DNA from: Toxorhynchites rutilus septentrionalis | Taxonomy: Eukaryota > Arthropoda > Insecta > Diptera > Culicidae | Assembly (NCBI RefSeq): GCF_029784135.1 | Contig: NC_073745.1 | Coordinates: 101,532,904-101,596,903, forward strand | Length of the DNA stretch: 64,000 nucleotides | Reading direction: 5' to 3' | Shown: piece after piece, positions 51,841-63,352 of the stretch | How the letters are laid out: every line of letters starts with the position of its first letter | How positions within the stretch are numbered: the first letter of the stretch is position 1 | The notes under the pieces: generated by a model | The model's input: only the letters and a program-made list of their open reading frames with translations | Databases searched by the model: none | What the model was told of the DNA's origin: nothing | Translations under genes and position numbers: made by a program

Positions 51841-52440
51841 TGTACTATAGGTGGACCGCAATGTCAAAATTGCTGTTCGGCCATTGCTCGTGAAAAAACA
51901 AATTTGTTTACAAAACAAGTCGTATCTTTTGGTGACAAATGTATTCGTTGGCAAAATAGCTGCTCGCGCTATATTGTCGAATCATAACAGTGCAGAAGGA
52001 TGTTTTAGTATATCTTTTCGCCTTTCTTTCCAAGCAAAATGTACTTCTGTTTGGTTCCCATCGGCGGGGAAAAGAGTACTATCAGCTTACGGCGTTGGTG
52101 ACAAAAAATAACGCTGATTGTGGCTCTACTGATTTCGCTCAGGGAGGAGGAGAATGCTGTGCATATACCGGGAAGGAGATCCGGAAAGGGCCGTTACAAG
52201 TAATTGGCTAGAGCAAAAGGAGGTTGTGCACTATATTCCACGAATATATATTTGTTTATTTTTTCCTTCAATTGTTTTCCTTAGCGAGTTGACATTGAAA
52301 TCATAACCACACACCCAAACAAAAAGTAAATAATTCGGAAAGTTACGTCTCGCTACTCGTCTCACGTCATGTCCTGAAAGTGTCAAGAACGAAACACCTA
52401 TAGTTCAGCATCTTGCTTCTAGGCGCCTTGGATTTAGCCA
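51841..52440. mobile_element. Longer relative of the AAGGCG MITE
   Basis: The left end CTAGGCAAGGCGTTGTACTA with TAGGTG and the right end CACCTATAGTTCAGCATCTT with GCTTCTAGGCGCCTTGG are imperfect inverted repeats. The 73-codon frame inside (51990-52211) is unrecognised and probably non-coding. Confidence 0.45.
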
Positions 52441-54509
52441 AGATGGTGAAGTTAACAGGTGGCTCGTAATTTACACTATTTAGAAAAGACGTATGATTTA
52501 TTCAGGGAATGCTTTGATCGTGATACCACCACTGGCGCATAATTTGCAGCTTTGTTTTTTGTGCTGGTTCATAACGGCAATCAACCGTGCCGGCGAAACT
52601 GTAGTCAATGTTCATGTTGTTTGGATACCATCTATGTAAATAAATTCAAACTTACGGGATACGTCCGAACGGCAATTCTGACATTACGTTTTAACTTCCA
52701 CTTCACTTTCCTTGGTTTTAGCCTAAAGCCAGAGCAGTGGAACTCCATGCAATTCACTAACTAAGAAGTGTCCACATTTTCATCGCTTGTTTACGTGAAG
52801 AATATAATTTTTTCAGGCACACTTGATTTGAGAGTGTATTGAATTCTAGCTGTCTTGACGCAAGGTCTTTAATGAAGAATGCTAAGATGGGAAGGTTTAT
52901 ATAAACATGTGTATAATTAAATAAGTTTATTCGAATATAATTATTGCCGTTGTTTAACTATTCAGTGCAATTTTATCGAAATTTCAAAGAGAAATTAAAA
53001 AAGAAATGTTTTTTTTCAATATTTTTCTGAGATGGTTATTAAAAATCCATGATTATCATGGCATTATTTTTTACCCCCCATTATTTGTTAATTTTTCCTG
53101 CTTTTCGTGCTTTGACCTATCATTTTGACAATTCACGTGACGTGTGAAAGAACGAATTGTGAAAAATTAAGTGGCAAATTTTCTAAGCTTTATAATTAAA
53201 GTTCTTCTGTAGTATTTAATTTCTGAGTTTGTTTGAAAGACCGACTGAAGATGATTCATAGAAGAATAAGATTTCATTTTATATGTCGATTTTTGAAATC
53301 GACTCAATGGTTTAAAAGTTATGACGTTTTGGAATAAATCTTACTTACTTAATCAGCAATAGGTCCCAGTGTCATGTGCTGTACACAAAAGTCGTCTCCA
53401 TTCACATGAATTTTATATATTTTTCCAATTCTCAACTTTCAAACTTATTTCAAGGATCAACATATCGTATCTTTCTATTGATCCGCAAACATGTCTAGTA
53501 GCAACTTAAAAAAAACCAAACTCATAAACGACAAAAAGAGTCTTCGATTGTGTATTTTTTATATTTTTTTTACAGTTTTACAGTACACATTCGCTTATTG
53601 GCGCTTTTTTAGTTAGAGTGTTTTTTAATTGGTGGTTCGCTAGTTTGTCTTTGCTAGTCTTCGAATGTTAAACTCAAAAAATGAAGGCACAGTATAAAAG
53701 TTTTTAGTTTTGCAGTTTGTTTAACAAATGTGTTCGTTTAAAAATATATAGAAATATATATACAAACATAAAATGAATTACATCACATCCACTATTAAAG
53801 GAAGTTGATGATACTTATATTTTCTAGCATCAATCCAAATGCAGTAATCCTAATTATTATTATGGCCGCACTAAAAGGCATGAAAAACAACAAGAAAAAC
53901 GCTTACTTTGAAATTTGTGATCTATTGCAGTATTATTTCAGCCATTCCATGCCAAACTGATACAGTGGTTTTCAGATTTTCGTGAAAATTGGTAGCGTGT
54001 TTTCTATATGGTAAAACATTGAACCTGTATTTTTTTTTTGGGTGATTCGATTTTTTTGCACTTTTCCCAAAAATGACTTTTATCAAAAACTCATAACTTC
54101 TGAACCACTAAGCCGATTCAGATGATCGACACATCAAAATGAAGTTAATTAGCTAGTCTTTTTTGGGAAAATATCAAACTTGAAATTTGAATTTTGTTTT
54201 CGTAATTATTAATTGTATCCATTTTTCATAGTTTAGATGGTCTCGGGACCAACGGCGCTATAATTTTCTATAAATTTTTTTGAAAACTGATGATTTTTTA
54301 CACATTTTCATTTTTTACTCAAAATGAGATGTGTTTTTTTTTTCTTTTTTGAGTTATAATTTTAACCGTGATGATCGATATATCAAATTAAAGCCAATGA
54401 GCTAGAATTTTTTGGCAATATTTTTCCATTGCGAAAAAAAAAATTTGTTTTCATGATTAACAATTGTAACCGTTTTTTTTATAGTTTATATGGTTTCGGA
54501 ACACATAAA
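52441..54509. other. No gene recognised
   Basis: Very AT-rich. 54180-54300 and 54430-54520 share ATTGTAACC/ATTGTATCC, TTTTTCATAGTTTA/TTTTTTATAGTTTA and ATGGTxTCGG, a degenerate tandem repeat with a period near 250 bp. Confidence 0.45.
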
Positions 54510-54519
54510 AAAATCAGAA

Positions 54520-54860
54520 AATCCGGATTTCTGCGTTGTCGGCCATGTTCAGCTTTCATTATGCTCTCAAATGTCATCATATTGTCAATAAATTTGACCG
54601 TGTAAGGTCCGCTTTCCACTTCTCTTCTCTGCTGAAGCGGACCTTATAGCTGATTTACACATTGACCAGTAATTGGCGCCAGTTACTTGAACGTCAACGG
54701 CACGCCATATTTAGATCACCGGTTGACTGGTGATGTGCGTTCATAAGCGGACCTTACACGGTCAAATTTATTGACAATATGATGACATTTGAGAGCATAA
54801 TGAAAGCTGAACATGGCCGACAACGCAGAAATCCGGATTTTCTGATTTTCGGGCATCAAT
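54520..54860. repeat. Inverted pair of long terminal repeats
   Basis: 54525-54625 and 54752-54857 are inverted copies of about 105 bp (ACCTTACACGGTCAAATTTA, CATTTGAGAGCATAATGAAA, GAACATGGCCGACAACGCAG). The same repeat occurs at 57262-57357 and, inverted, at 58785-58876. The 120-bp loop has GGCGCC and ACCGGT words but no ORF. Confidence 0.85.
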
Positions 54861-55643
54861 ATCGTGACATTTCATATGGATGCATGATGATGACGTTTTA
54901 CCTCACGGACTTCCAGACTGAGTTGCCAGATTTGCAAGCGGACATTTAAAGTTTGTTAGTCTTTTTTGCGCTTGCAATTAAAATTTATAAACTTCTGAAA
55001 TTGTAGGAATCATAAATGAAAGCTTTTGGTTTGGAAAACTGATACAGTAATTTACATTCAATGCGACATGCCGGAGAACCACTCAGTGTCGCATTGGAGG
55101 CGATTTGACCAGTAATTGGACATTGAAGATGAGAGTGGTGAAGCGTCGACGTCTGGCGGCGAATTTCAATGTGGGGCCATAATTTGGGCCCGAACTCGAT
55201 GTTCACAAAAATGTCTAACTAAACGTGTCGCATACATGTCTGTCCAATTAGAAAAATGTCGCATTAAATGTAAATTACAGTACTTTTCGCGATACAAATC
55301 AAAACCTCAAAGTAAACTGATAATGTAATGGTGAGAGAGTGAATGAAAATTAACAACGTCTTAGGAATTTTTTAACATTGAACTCGGTCATTCTCTGCGC
55401 TAGCGAGCGGGGCAGCCACTTTAGTCTAAGTTGTGTGTTTCTTCACACTCCGCTATAAAATTTGGGGAATGAGAAGATCTGGGAAAATCACAGGTGAAAA
55501 AACATCACGTGTTAATTCAAGTTACAGTAGAATCCCGATTATCCGCGAATAGTCGGGATGATGTTTAAACATAGAAACTATGTTTTATCAATACAGAAAT
55601 AGATACAGATACAGATAATCGGGGTACAGATACAAATACAGCT

Positions 55644-56601
55644 CAGCAAACATTAAATCGCATAACAAGCGTATGTATAACATCATATGCCCTAAAATTT
55701 GGTTGGCATATAATGCGCCTAACTGGCATATGCATGCAAAAGTGGAGGCTATATACATACATGCCAAATGCTTACCGAATTTGTTTGGATGAATATGCAA
55801 CTTTGACAGGCTATAATAGCGATTATGTTGAAACTGAATTGCGATCTAATATGAATATATTCATGAATTGTCAAAGCACCAAATACGACTTTTGCCATAC
55901 TCATATATGATTTATTACAGACATAGAAAATAAAACAAATGGCGCACAATTTTTTCGTAAAATGTTTGTTATAGCCTCACGATTCGCCATTTTTATATAT
56001 GAGTATTTATGTTTGTAGAAATAATAATTGTTTGATTGACTTGTGTTGGGAGTGGAATATGAATGTTTAAAATGGCAATGGTATTTATGTTTGGTGAAAA
56101 CTGCTCCGATGTGGGTTCGAACTCCGGTCGTCTGGATTATCATCCACCAGCTATCTCGCGCGACTATCTGAAATTCAACAGCGGTTAAAACTTTCGAGTG
56201 CATCAGCATTTCATTGACATTTCAATATGATGTAATATGTTCTTTATTGAGATCTAATATGATTTACTGTTCCATGATTTCCTTCAGCATGCAACACGAT
56301 TGACTACAGTACTAAATCGATTTAAATTATACGCTTATACGACACACAAACTGCATCAGCGTAATATACGCATATGATGCGGATTAAATATATTTTACGA
56401 CAATGTACATAATAAAATTGATGTTCATTATACCGAATTGCGACTTAATTTGATAAGGGTATATAAAATCGAGTTTTTACAATTTATGCGATTTCAAATA
56501 TACACGATACATACTTTGATTGATATTATATGCGATTATAATTTATTCGGATTTCTTGTAAGACTTGGTACGTGCAAAAGTATACGATTTAATGTTTGCT
56601 G
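55644..56601. mobile_element. CAGCAAACATTAAATCG-ended element, 958 bp
   Basis: Perfect 17-bp terminal inverted repeats: CAGCAAACATTAAATCG at 55644-55660 and its complement at 56585-56601. Interior AT-rich with many CATATG words; no transposase frame. Absent from the sister unit, so it inserted after the duplication. It carries a tRNA-like segment at 56100-56190. The flanking duplication is unclear. Confidence 0.8.
56100..56190 (-). other. tRNA-like sequence (A and B box)
   Basis: On the - strand, GATAGCTGGTGGATGA fits an A box and AGTTCGAACCC an RNA polymerase III B box, 30 nt apart, with ATCCAGACGACCGGAG between. No cloverleaf could be verified by eye, so this is a tRNA-derived (SINE-like) fragment or tRNA pseudogene rather than a tRNA gene. 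Confidence 0.45.
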
Positions 56602-57785
56602 GGAGATAATCGGGGTTCTAATGTCATAGTCTTATTTATCGAATAAAAACATTTGCTTGCAGATAATATAATTTGCATATATTTTCGCAATCTAAAATAA
56701 TCTGGCATCCCTGAAACTGAAAGGATCAGTCTGTATTTGTGAAGTGAGTATTATGATGTGTTTTTGAGAAGGAAAAACGAGTTTTAAAGTGTAAATTATG
56801 AATGAAAATTAACTTTTCCAAATCAAATTAGTATGCTATATGAATGCAAATCACTTTTTTTCTGCAAGTGGTGAGAAAATCCCATACAAAAATTGTATCT
56901 GAAACTGACGTTATATAATAATAATAAATTTTAGTAGGAATATCTGAAAATTCATAGAAAATAGGTTAAGTTAGAGTTAGGACTACGCGCTTCAACTAAT
57001 TAAATAATACCAAGTAGTATTTTCATTCAAATTTTACCAATTGAAAATTGCCTTTTAGCCTTCTAATCTGATGGAGAATAGTTTGGATCCCAAACTCGAA
57101 TGTCGCCACTAGCCATCGCGGATATTTTCGTTGTCTCGGGTTGATGGCGATATTGACCGTGTAAGGTGGCAAAATATTGATTGAGGTTAGATCGGATGTT
57201 GAAAGCCTAGCTGTCACGATATTGAAAACACTTATTGTCAACTAGCTGTCACGATATTGAAAACACTTACACGGTCAACTTTATTGACAATATGATGACA
57301 TTTGAGAGCATAATGACAGCTGAACATGGCCGACGACGCAGAAATCCGGATTTTCTGATTTTCGAGCATCAATATCAAGACATTTCATATGGATGCATGA
57401 TGTTGACGTTTTACCTCACGGACTTCCAGACTGAGTTGCCAGATATGCAAGCGCACATTTAATTTTTGTTAGTCTTTTTTGCGATTGCAATTAAAATTTA
57501 TAAACTACTGAAAATGTAGGAATCATAAATGGAAGCTTTTGGTTTGGAAAACCGATACTTTGAATAGCAAAATACGGTACTTTTCACGATACAAATCAAA
57601 ACTTCAAAGTAAACTGACAATGTGATGATGAGAGAGTGGATGAAACTTAACAACGTTTTAGGAATTTTTTAACGTTGAACTCGTTCATTCTTTGTGTGTT
57701 TCTTCACACTCCGCTATAAAATTTGGAGAATGAGAAGATCTGGGAAAATCACAGATGAAAAAACATCATGTGTTAATTCAAGCTA

Positions 57786-58118
57786 CAGTAGAATCTCGAT
57801 TATCCGCGGAATAGTCGGACAAACTCACCGCGATTAACGAAAATCGCGGATGACCCATTAAAGGGCAAGAAAATGCAAACACGAAAAGAGATGTTTCAAC
57901 ATAAAAACTATGTTCTATCAATACAGAAATCAATCAACTATCCATCTATAAGGTCGTGTACACCAGTGGCTAAATAATGTAAAAGCCATGACCACAACAA
58001 AAGAGCATGGGCCCACCACTCACTAACAAATTCCGGAAAGGCCTATTGATTTACTATGGAACTCGCAGTCACGAATAATCCGCAGATCACCCGCTCGCGG
58101 ATAATCGGGGTTCTACTG
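57786..58118. mobile_element. pogo/Tigger-like MITE, copy B, intact
   Basis: 333 bp with 23-bp terminal inverted repeats, two mismatches, starting CAGTAGAATCTCGATTATCC. A TA precedes the left end; the right flank is TC, so the TA duplication is not conserved. End sequence and size resemble Tigger/pogo MITEs (CAGTAGAxxCxCGATTATCCG). No coding. Confidence 0.8.
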
Positions 58119-58477
58119 TCATAGTCTCATTTATGGAATAAAAACATTTGCTTGCAGATAAAATAACTTGCATATATTTTCGTAAACTAAAATAATCTGG
58201 CATCTCTGAAACTGAAAGGAACAGTCTGTATTTGTGAAACGAGTATTATGATGTATTTTTGAGAAAAAAAACCGAATTCTAAAGTGTAAATTATGAATGA
58301 AAATTAACTTTTACGAATCAAATTAGTATTCTATGTGAATGCAAATCACTTTTTTTCTGCAAGTGGTGGGAAAACCCCATACAAAAATTATGTCTGAAAT
58401 TGACGTTATATTATAATAATACATTTTAGTAGGAATATCTGAAAATTCAGGAGAAATAGGTTAAGTTAAGGTTAGGA

Positions 58478-58528
58478 CTACGCGCTTCAACTAATTAAAT
58501 GTATTATTTAATTAGTTGAAGCGCGTAG
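58478..58528. repeat. Perfect 23-bp hairpin
   Basis: CTACGCGCTTCAACTAATTA... at 58478-58500 is exactly complementary to 58506-58528 across 5 nt. Copy A has only one arm (56986-57008). Confidence 0.95.
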
Positions 58529-58879
58529 TAGATATTTTTATTAAAATTTTACCAATTGAAAATTGCCTTTTAGCCTTCTAATCTGATAGAGAATAGTTTG
58601 GATCCCAAACTCAAATGTCGTCACTAGCCATCGCGGATATTTTCGTTGTCTCGGGTTGAGGGCGATATTGACCGTGTAAGGTAGAAAAATATTGATTGAG
58701 GTTAGATCAGATGTTGAAAGCCTAGCTGTCACGATATTGAAGACACTTATTGTCAATCCGGTTGATCGTGTAAGGTGCCCAGAAAATCTGAATTTCTGCG
58801 TCGTCGGCCATGTTCAGCTGTCATTATGCTCTCAAATGTCATCATATTGTCAATAAAGTTGACCGTGTAAGGTCCGCTT

Positions 58880-60822
58880 AAGGTGCCCAATACACATTTT
58901 CAGCAACTGGACAGCTTGGCTGTCACTTTATCCTCGATGACGAATGACAGTGTCGACGTCTGGTGGCGATAACCATTTTGGGAGGCAAATTAATCTTTAT
59001 CGGTTTTGTAGGCCCGGAGGCAGTTTTAAATTGTCAAAATTTGAATGAAAAATTTTACTTCTTGTTAATTTACTAATTAAAACACGTCGTACTGAACCTT
59101 CATCAGCTGTTTTCATATAAATTTCCTGATATTTCCATGTTTCATTGTCTGTTATCATTTTCGCTTCACAATTCGAACACATGAAGCACAATGCCGTCAA
59201 CGCGCGAGATGAAGAATATAAGGTGGGAAGATTCACGAGTTTTGGTTGAGTTAAACTTTGATTGTATTAGTAGCCTGGAAGATTGGAAGTTCACATATCA
59301 GGCATACCAGTCAGTTACTCAAATGTTACAACATTGAGTGTGTCAGCGAATAAATTTGAAAGAGGATATATAGAAACTAATTACATATTTCCAAAATATA
59401 TTTTTCGCATTATATAAAAAACAGAACATGTCACAAACTAAAATGTTTATTTTTTCTTTGATTTCTTCTTATATCAGAAATAGTATTCTAATGTCTACTA
59501 CGTTTGGATTTCAGAGCAACTTCATGGAAGTTTTTCTCTTGTCAGCAATTGTAATTACTTTTTTCACAATTAGGGTGTTGAACACTTCATTCGTTTAAAA
59601 CTAAGACACAAGCGCAAAACTTTTCGTCTCAATCAAGTTCATACGGAGTCAATTAAATTTATTTTTCAAGTGAATTTTACATGAAAAAACTTGCAACCTT
59701 TTTTCCCATCCACTGTTGAATGTTTCTCCGTTAAAGGAACAAAAGATAATGTGACTCTGACTTTGTTCATTTACGTTTTTGGTCGACGAACGAGAAGAAA
59801 AATTGAATTGAAATTATGTTTAGAATACCTCAATAATACTGAAATTTCAGTTTCTGCTAAATTGTCAGTTGGGCTTTTATGATTTAAAACGCTAACATTG
59901 TTTTTAAGAAAAAAAATTGTTCGTTCATTTCATCTGCTTATTTTTACTTGTAATAACAACACTTTTCCTATGTAGTGGACTATTATAAGAAAAGTAACAT
60001 GCATAACCAAAATCTGTGACGTCACAGATTTAAAAATCTTCCCACCTTTCATTTTCCGTCTCGCATTGACATCATATGTTTACATTCAATGTCCTGGAAA
60101 AAGGGTAATGAAAATGGTAGAGTCTCGAGCGACATAGCATGCGCTGCCATAACTATTTCTCAAATAGTGACGTCAGTCGTTGTATTTATCTATGATTGCC
60201 CAACGCATTCATGTGAAAATGCTATTTTCGGGAAGTAATTTATCAATTAAAAACGTACATTTTTTAGAGTTCCCGCTGAATATGAGGCGAATGTGATAGC
60301 GTGCAGTGAATATTTGTGAAATCACGTCGAAAAAGACGGGTAAAAGTGGTATTTCCATGTGCCATTTTCACTCCCCCACGATCATATAAACAAACGAATT
60401 TTCATTATTTAAACGTTACGAAGTTGATGTTTCGAAGGCTCTTAGAGTCGGTGTGTATGTTGTGAGAGAATAATCGTTAATTTAAAAAAAAAATCACCAG
60501 AAATGTTACTGTTTTCAAGAACTAAGCACACGGCTGCTCTCTGGACCTTATTACCACATAAATAATCCAAATAAGCCACAATACAGTTTCCATCTGTTAA
60601 AAAACAAACAGTTGAATGATTTCATGAGAATTTTTGCTCGAATTATCATGCAATCGTGAGTACTTTGAACATTGTTTCGTTTCTTGCATATACATTCCGT
60701 ATTGAATGCAAATAGTTACGACACGATATTTTGCTTGCCAATACAGATATACTTCACCTACTGCTCCACCTCGATATGTACTCATTGGTTTATATTCAAA
60801 CTTCGTAGCTGGCTTCGTACAC
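58880..60822. other. No gene recognised
   Basis: About 1.9 kb, AT-rich. Frames at 58997-59236 (-) and 59691-59882 (+) show no known motif. No repeat ends were seen. Confidence 0.45.
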
Positions 60823-61222
60823 TGAGAGAAATAATTAGTAAATATAACGAATTTTTTGGTAAATACTACCAATCTATAGTCATTTTCGACCGTACTAATA
60901 AACACATATGTCAAGCAGAACCATGATTCGGAAGCCCAATATCGGCTACATTTTCTCGCCGAAAATTCACGTATCAGAATTATATCCTTATTATACCTCC
61001 GTATTGCCTTATGGGAACAATGAAAATGGTTAATACGCGCTTTTCTCACCAATTTTCAGATATGACAATATCCAAGCTTACTAATGTTATCGAGTAAAAT
61101 ATACTAATCTCTGGTAGGAATGCGGGTTTGTTGACAATATGTACAAAAAATTTGTACATTCTACTAATTTTGCATTACCAAATGTATTTAGTAGTTTTCG
61201 ACCAAGGATTTTTCTAAGGGTA
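60823..61222. mobile_element. ACACTGAGAG-type MITE, unsplit copy
   Basis: About 400 bp, ACACTGAGAGAAATAATTAG to GGATTTTTCTAAGGGTAT, imperfect inverted ends. It contains uninterrupted the sequence split between 35449 and 44311 (AATACGCGCTTTTCTCACC at 61032-61050), giving the pre-insertion state of that site. Confidence 0.8.
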
Positions 61223-61362
61223 TCTGTCTCTTCTACCGTTGTCCGCCGTCGAGTAGAGATGGGCAAAACAGTTCATTTTGATGAACGGTTCACTCATTAA
61301 CCGTTCATCTAAGTGAATCAGTTCTTTTGAACCGTTCTTTCGCTCTTTCGTTCGGCGGTATT

Positions 61363-61657
61363 AAGAACAACATGTGCTCCCGTGGCCGAGTGGTTAGCGT
61401 CATAACTAACATGCCGGGTGTTCGGGTTCGATTCCCGTTCTGGTCGGGGGAATTTTTCGTCAAAGAAATTTCCTCCGACTTGCACTGTGATCACGCGTAT
61501 TCTAGAGCTTGCCACTCAGAATGCATTCAAGGCTTGTTATTTGACATAGAAATCTCAACTAAGTACTAATAAAAATGACGCAAGTAATACTACGTTGAGA
61601 CGGCGAAGTTCCTCTAGGAACGTTAGTGCCATTGAAGAAGAAGAAGAAGAACAACAT
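61363..61657 (+). mobile_element. Feilai-type SINE, full-length copy 3
   Basis: Body about 61374-61646 with the 11-bp duplication AAGAACAACAT (61363-61373 and 61647-61657). Head CTCCCGTGGCCGAGTGGTTA, B box GGTTCGATTCC, body nearly identical to copy 1 and a (GAA)n tail. Nested in the hAT element, so younger than it. Confidence 0.92.
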
Positions 61658-62142
61658 AGAATGTTAGCCGGCACCCAACATCAATAGACAGCTATCAATT
61701 GATATCGTTGGATTGGATTATATTTTTGGAATTTAGTGGGGGAAGATAAGCTGCGATTTTCACTAATAATCAATCATACAAACAATCACGATAACACGTA
61801 CACGCAATAGGCCAAACAATTAATTGAAAGCAACAAAAAAACTTTGCCCTCACTATAAGATGTTATGTTTACCTAATCCATCAATCGCCCCAGGATCGCC
61901 AAGATTTTTTTCTGATAATCAGGAAATATATGAATGTTACGCGGAATTGAAAGAATATATGAAATTGAAAATATATAGTTTTGCTTTTAAAACTACGGAA
62001 ATCTATTTAATTTTTAACCCAAAATTGAGTATACATTAACAAAATAAACCCTGCGTTAGATGCGTTTTGCTCATAAATGACAATATCGTTTTATTTTCCT
62101 TACAAGCGTTCTCGTTATATTTATCCATTCCGTCCAGCGCAA

Positions 62143-62420
62143 ATCAGTTCAGCTGCACTAGTTCGTTCGCAAACAGTTCGCCCGCCAACACTTCGTTCTC
62201 AAACAGTTCGTTCCCAAACAGTTCACTCTCAATCAGTTCTTTCCCGTACAGTTCACTCGCAAACAGTTCGTTCTGAACCAGTTCGTTCACAAACAGTTCA
62301 CTCGCAAACCGTTCTTTCGGATTCAGTTCGTTCACAAACCGTTCGCTCGCAATCAGTTCGTGGGGAGAACTACCGTTCTTTGAAAAAGAACGACCGTTCG
62401 TTCACTCTTTTCGGCGAACT
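62143..62420. repeat. GTTCGTTC/AAACAGTTC minisatellite
   Basis: About 15-20 degenerate 12-18 bp units built on CAGTTCGTTCNCAAACAGTT. It keeps a long frame rich in SQTVRSQTVH on + and NELFxNEL on -, which is an artefact of periodicity. It lies inside the hAT element. Confidence 0.85.
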
Positions 62421-62468
62421 AGTTCTTTCGTACCGTTCGTGAACGGTTTGCCCATCTCTACCGTCGAG

Positions 62469-63352
62469 AGCGGTTGATAGTTGTTGAGGTCTGCTCAAAT
62501 CAATGAGTTTTTGAGCCGATGCGGCTAAAGAGTGTACGAGAGAACTTCAATTGACGACGTTTTTTTTCACAGTGACATTTTTATGCTGTGTAGGATTCGG
62601 CTGTGGCTGCTGTAGTGTGGTGTGGCTCAAATGCAGTTGGGTGAAAAATCAATAAGAAATCGATACCGAGTGAAAATAATAATTTAAATAGGCATTAGAG
62701 CGCGAAAGAAACTTGTTTATAATCACGTGGTGTGGCCAAAGAATGAGTTTTTATCAATGGCAATTGTCGGGCACGACCCAAAGTAATGCCATTGCAGAGT
62801 ATTACCGTGTGCTTTTGTTGAGTGAAGAATCCGCTTGTGTGTCGATCAAAAAGATCGATTTCGCTCACCATCGAGGTGATTCAATGCGTGAACTGTGCTT
62901 GGTTATGGCTGCTATCAAGCGCATTAGTTCGCGAAAAGTGGCTTATGAAGAAATCCAGAAGAGGATGTGAAAAAATTTGAAACGGATACAGAATATAGCA
63001 AGAAGCGACCCAGCGGCCATTTTGGGAGTGGGTTGTGCGGGTTGCATACGCAGTGCGCAGTGAACAAAACCTAAGCTGGTTGACACGCGTGGTGTGAAAG
63101 AAGATGAGTGGTGAGGAGCCGCACAGTTTCCGATGAGAAGAGCAAATCAAAGAGAAGTGAGAGAAATAGTGAAGTGAGGAAAGCTAAAGTTGGAGACTGG
63201 CATCCGGCCGGGAAAAGGAAGATCGCGAGTATAGTCACGAGAAGGAAGAAGGAGAAAAGAGTACAGCAGGAGAAGGAATAAGGAAAGAAAGAGAGAACCA
63301 GTTGGTGAGAGAGTCACGACCACGCGGAGTCACAGTTTCAACAGCTGAGAAG
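62469..63352 (+). other. Likely 5' untranslated exon of a host gene
   Basis: Composition changes from TE-like to purine-rich (GAAG/GAGAA-rich) and the stretch ends ACAGCTGAGAAG|GTGAGTG, a consensus donor with the intron starting at 63353. A short frame at 62743-62970 (MSFYQWQLSGTTQSNAIA ... YEEIQKRM, about 75 codons) could be an upstream ORF or the true start of a small protein; I do not recognise it. The transcription start is not fixed. The downstream exons would lie beyond the window. Confidence 0.45.
62743..62970 (+). CDS. Short unrecognised ORF in the putative 5' exon
   Basis: 75 codons from ATG 62743 (AAAGA before it) to TGA. A further in-frame ATG upstream at 62713 would give 85. Polar, mixed charge, no signal peptide or membrane segment. 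It sits in the purine-rich candidate exon about 380 nt before the splice donor, which fits an upstream ORF. No homologue is known to me. Confidence 0.3.
   Translation: MSFYQWQLSGTTQSNAIAEYYRVLLLSEESACVSIKKIDFAHHRGDSMRELCLVMAAIKRISSRKVAYEEIQKRM

Larger units (their letters stand above)
55525..56623. mobile_element. pogo/Tigger-like MITE, copy A, interrupted
   Basis: The left end CAGTAGAATCCCGATTATCC and the right end GATAATCGGGGTTCTAATG match the ends of 57786-58118. It is interrupted by low-complexity ACAGATA repeats and by the element at 55644-56601. Confidence 0.7.
54752..57240. repeat. Duplicated unit, copy A (interrupted)
   Basis: Starts with the long terminal repeat and parallels 57262-58756 through TTTCATATGGATGCATGATG, CACTCCGCTATAAAATTTGG, the pogo-like MITE and GAATGCAAATCACTTTTTTT to CTAGCTGTCACGATATTGAA. 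It differs by about 230 extra bp near 55045-55275 and by the element at 55644-56601. No gene. Confidence 0.8.
57262..58756. repeat. Duplicated unit, copy B
   Basis: Parallels copy A without the two insertions. Junction at 57240-57262: the end of copy A (CTAGCTGTCACGATATTGAA, AACACTTA) is repeated twice before copy B starts. Ends with the same words at 58718-58756, then the inverted long terminal repeat at 58785-58876. Confidence 0.8.
61246..62468. mobile_element. hAT-type non-autonomous element carrying a SINE
   Basis: Element 61254-62460 with the 8-bp duplication CCGTCGAG (61246-61253 and 62461-62468) and inverted ends TAGAGATGGGCAAAAC / TAGAGATGGGCAAACC. Both sides are crowded with GAACGGTTC- and CGTTCA-type words. 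It has no transposase. A Feilai SINE interrupts the left part and a minisatellite fills the right part. Confidence 0.88.

Noticed and set aside
62077..62442. 121-codon frame rich in SQTVRSQ
   Set aside because: Produced by a minisatellite with a period divisible by three; both strands are open for the same reason.
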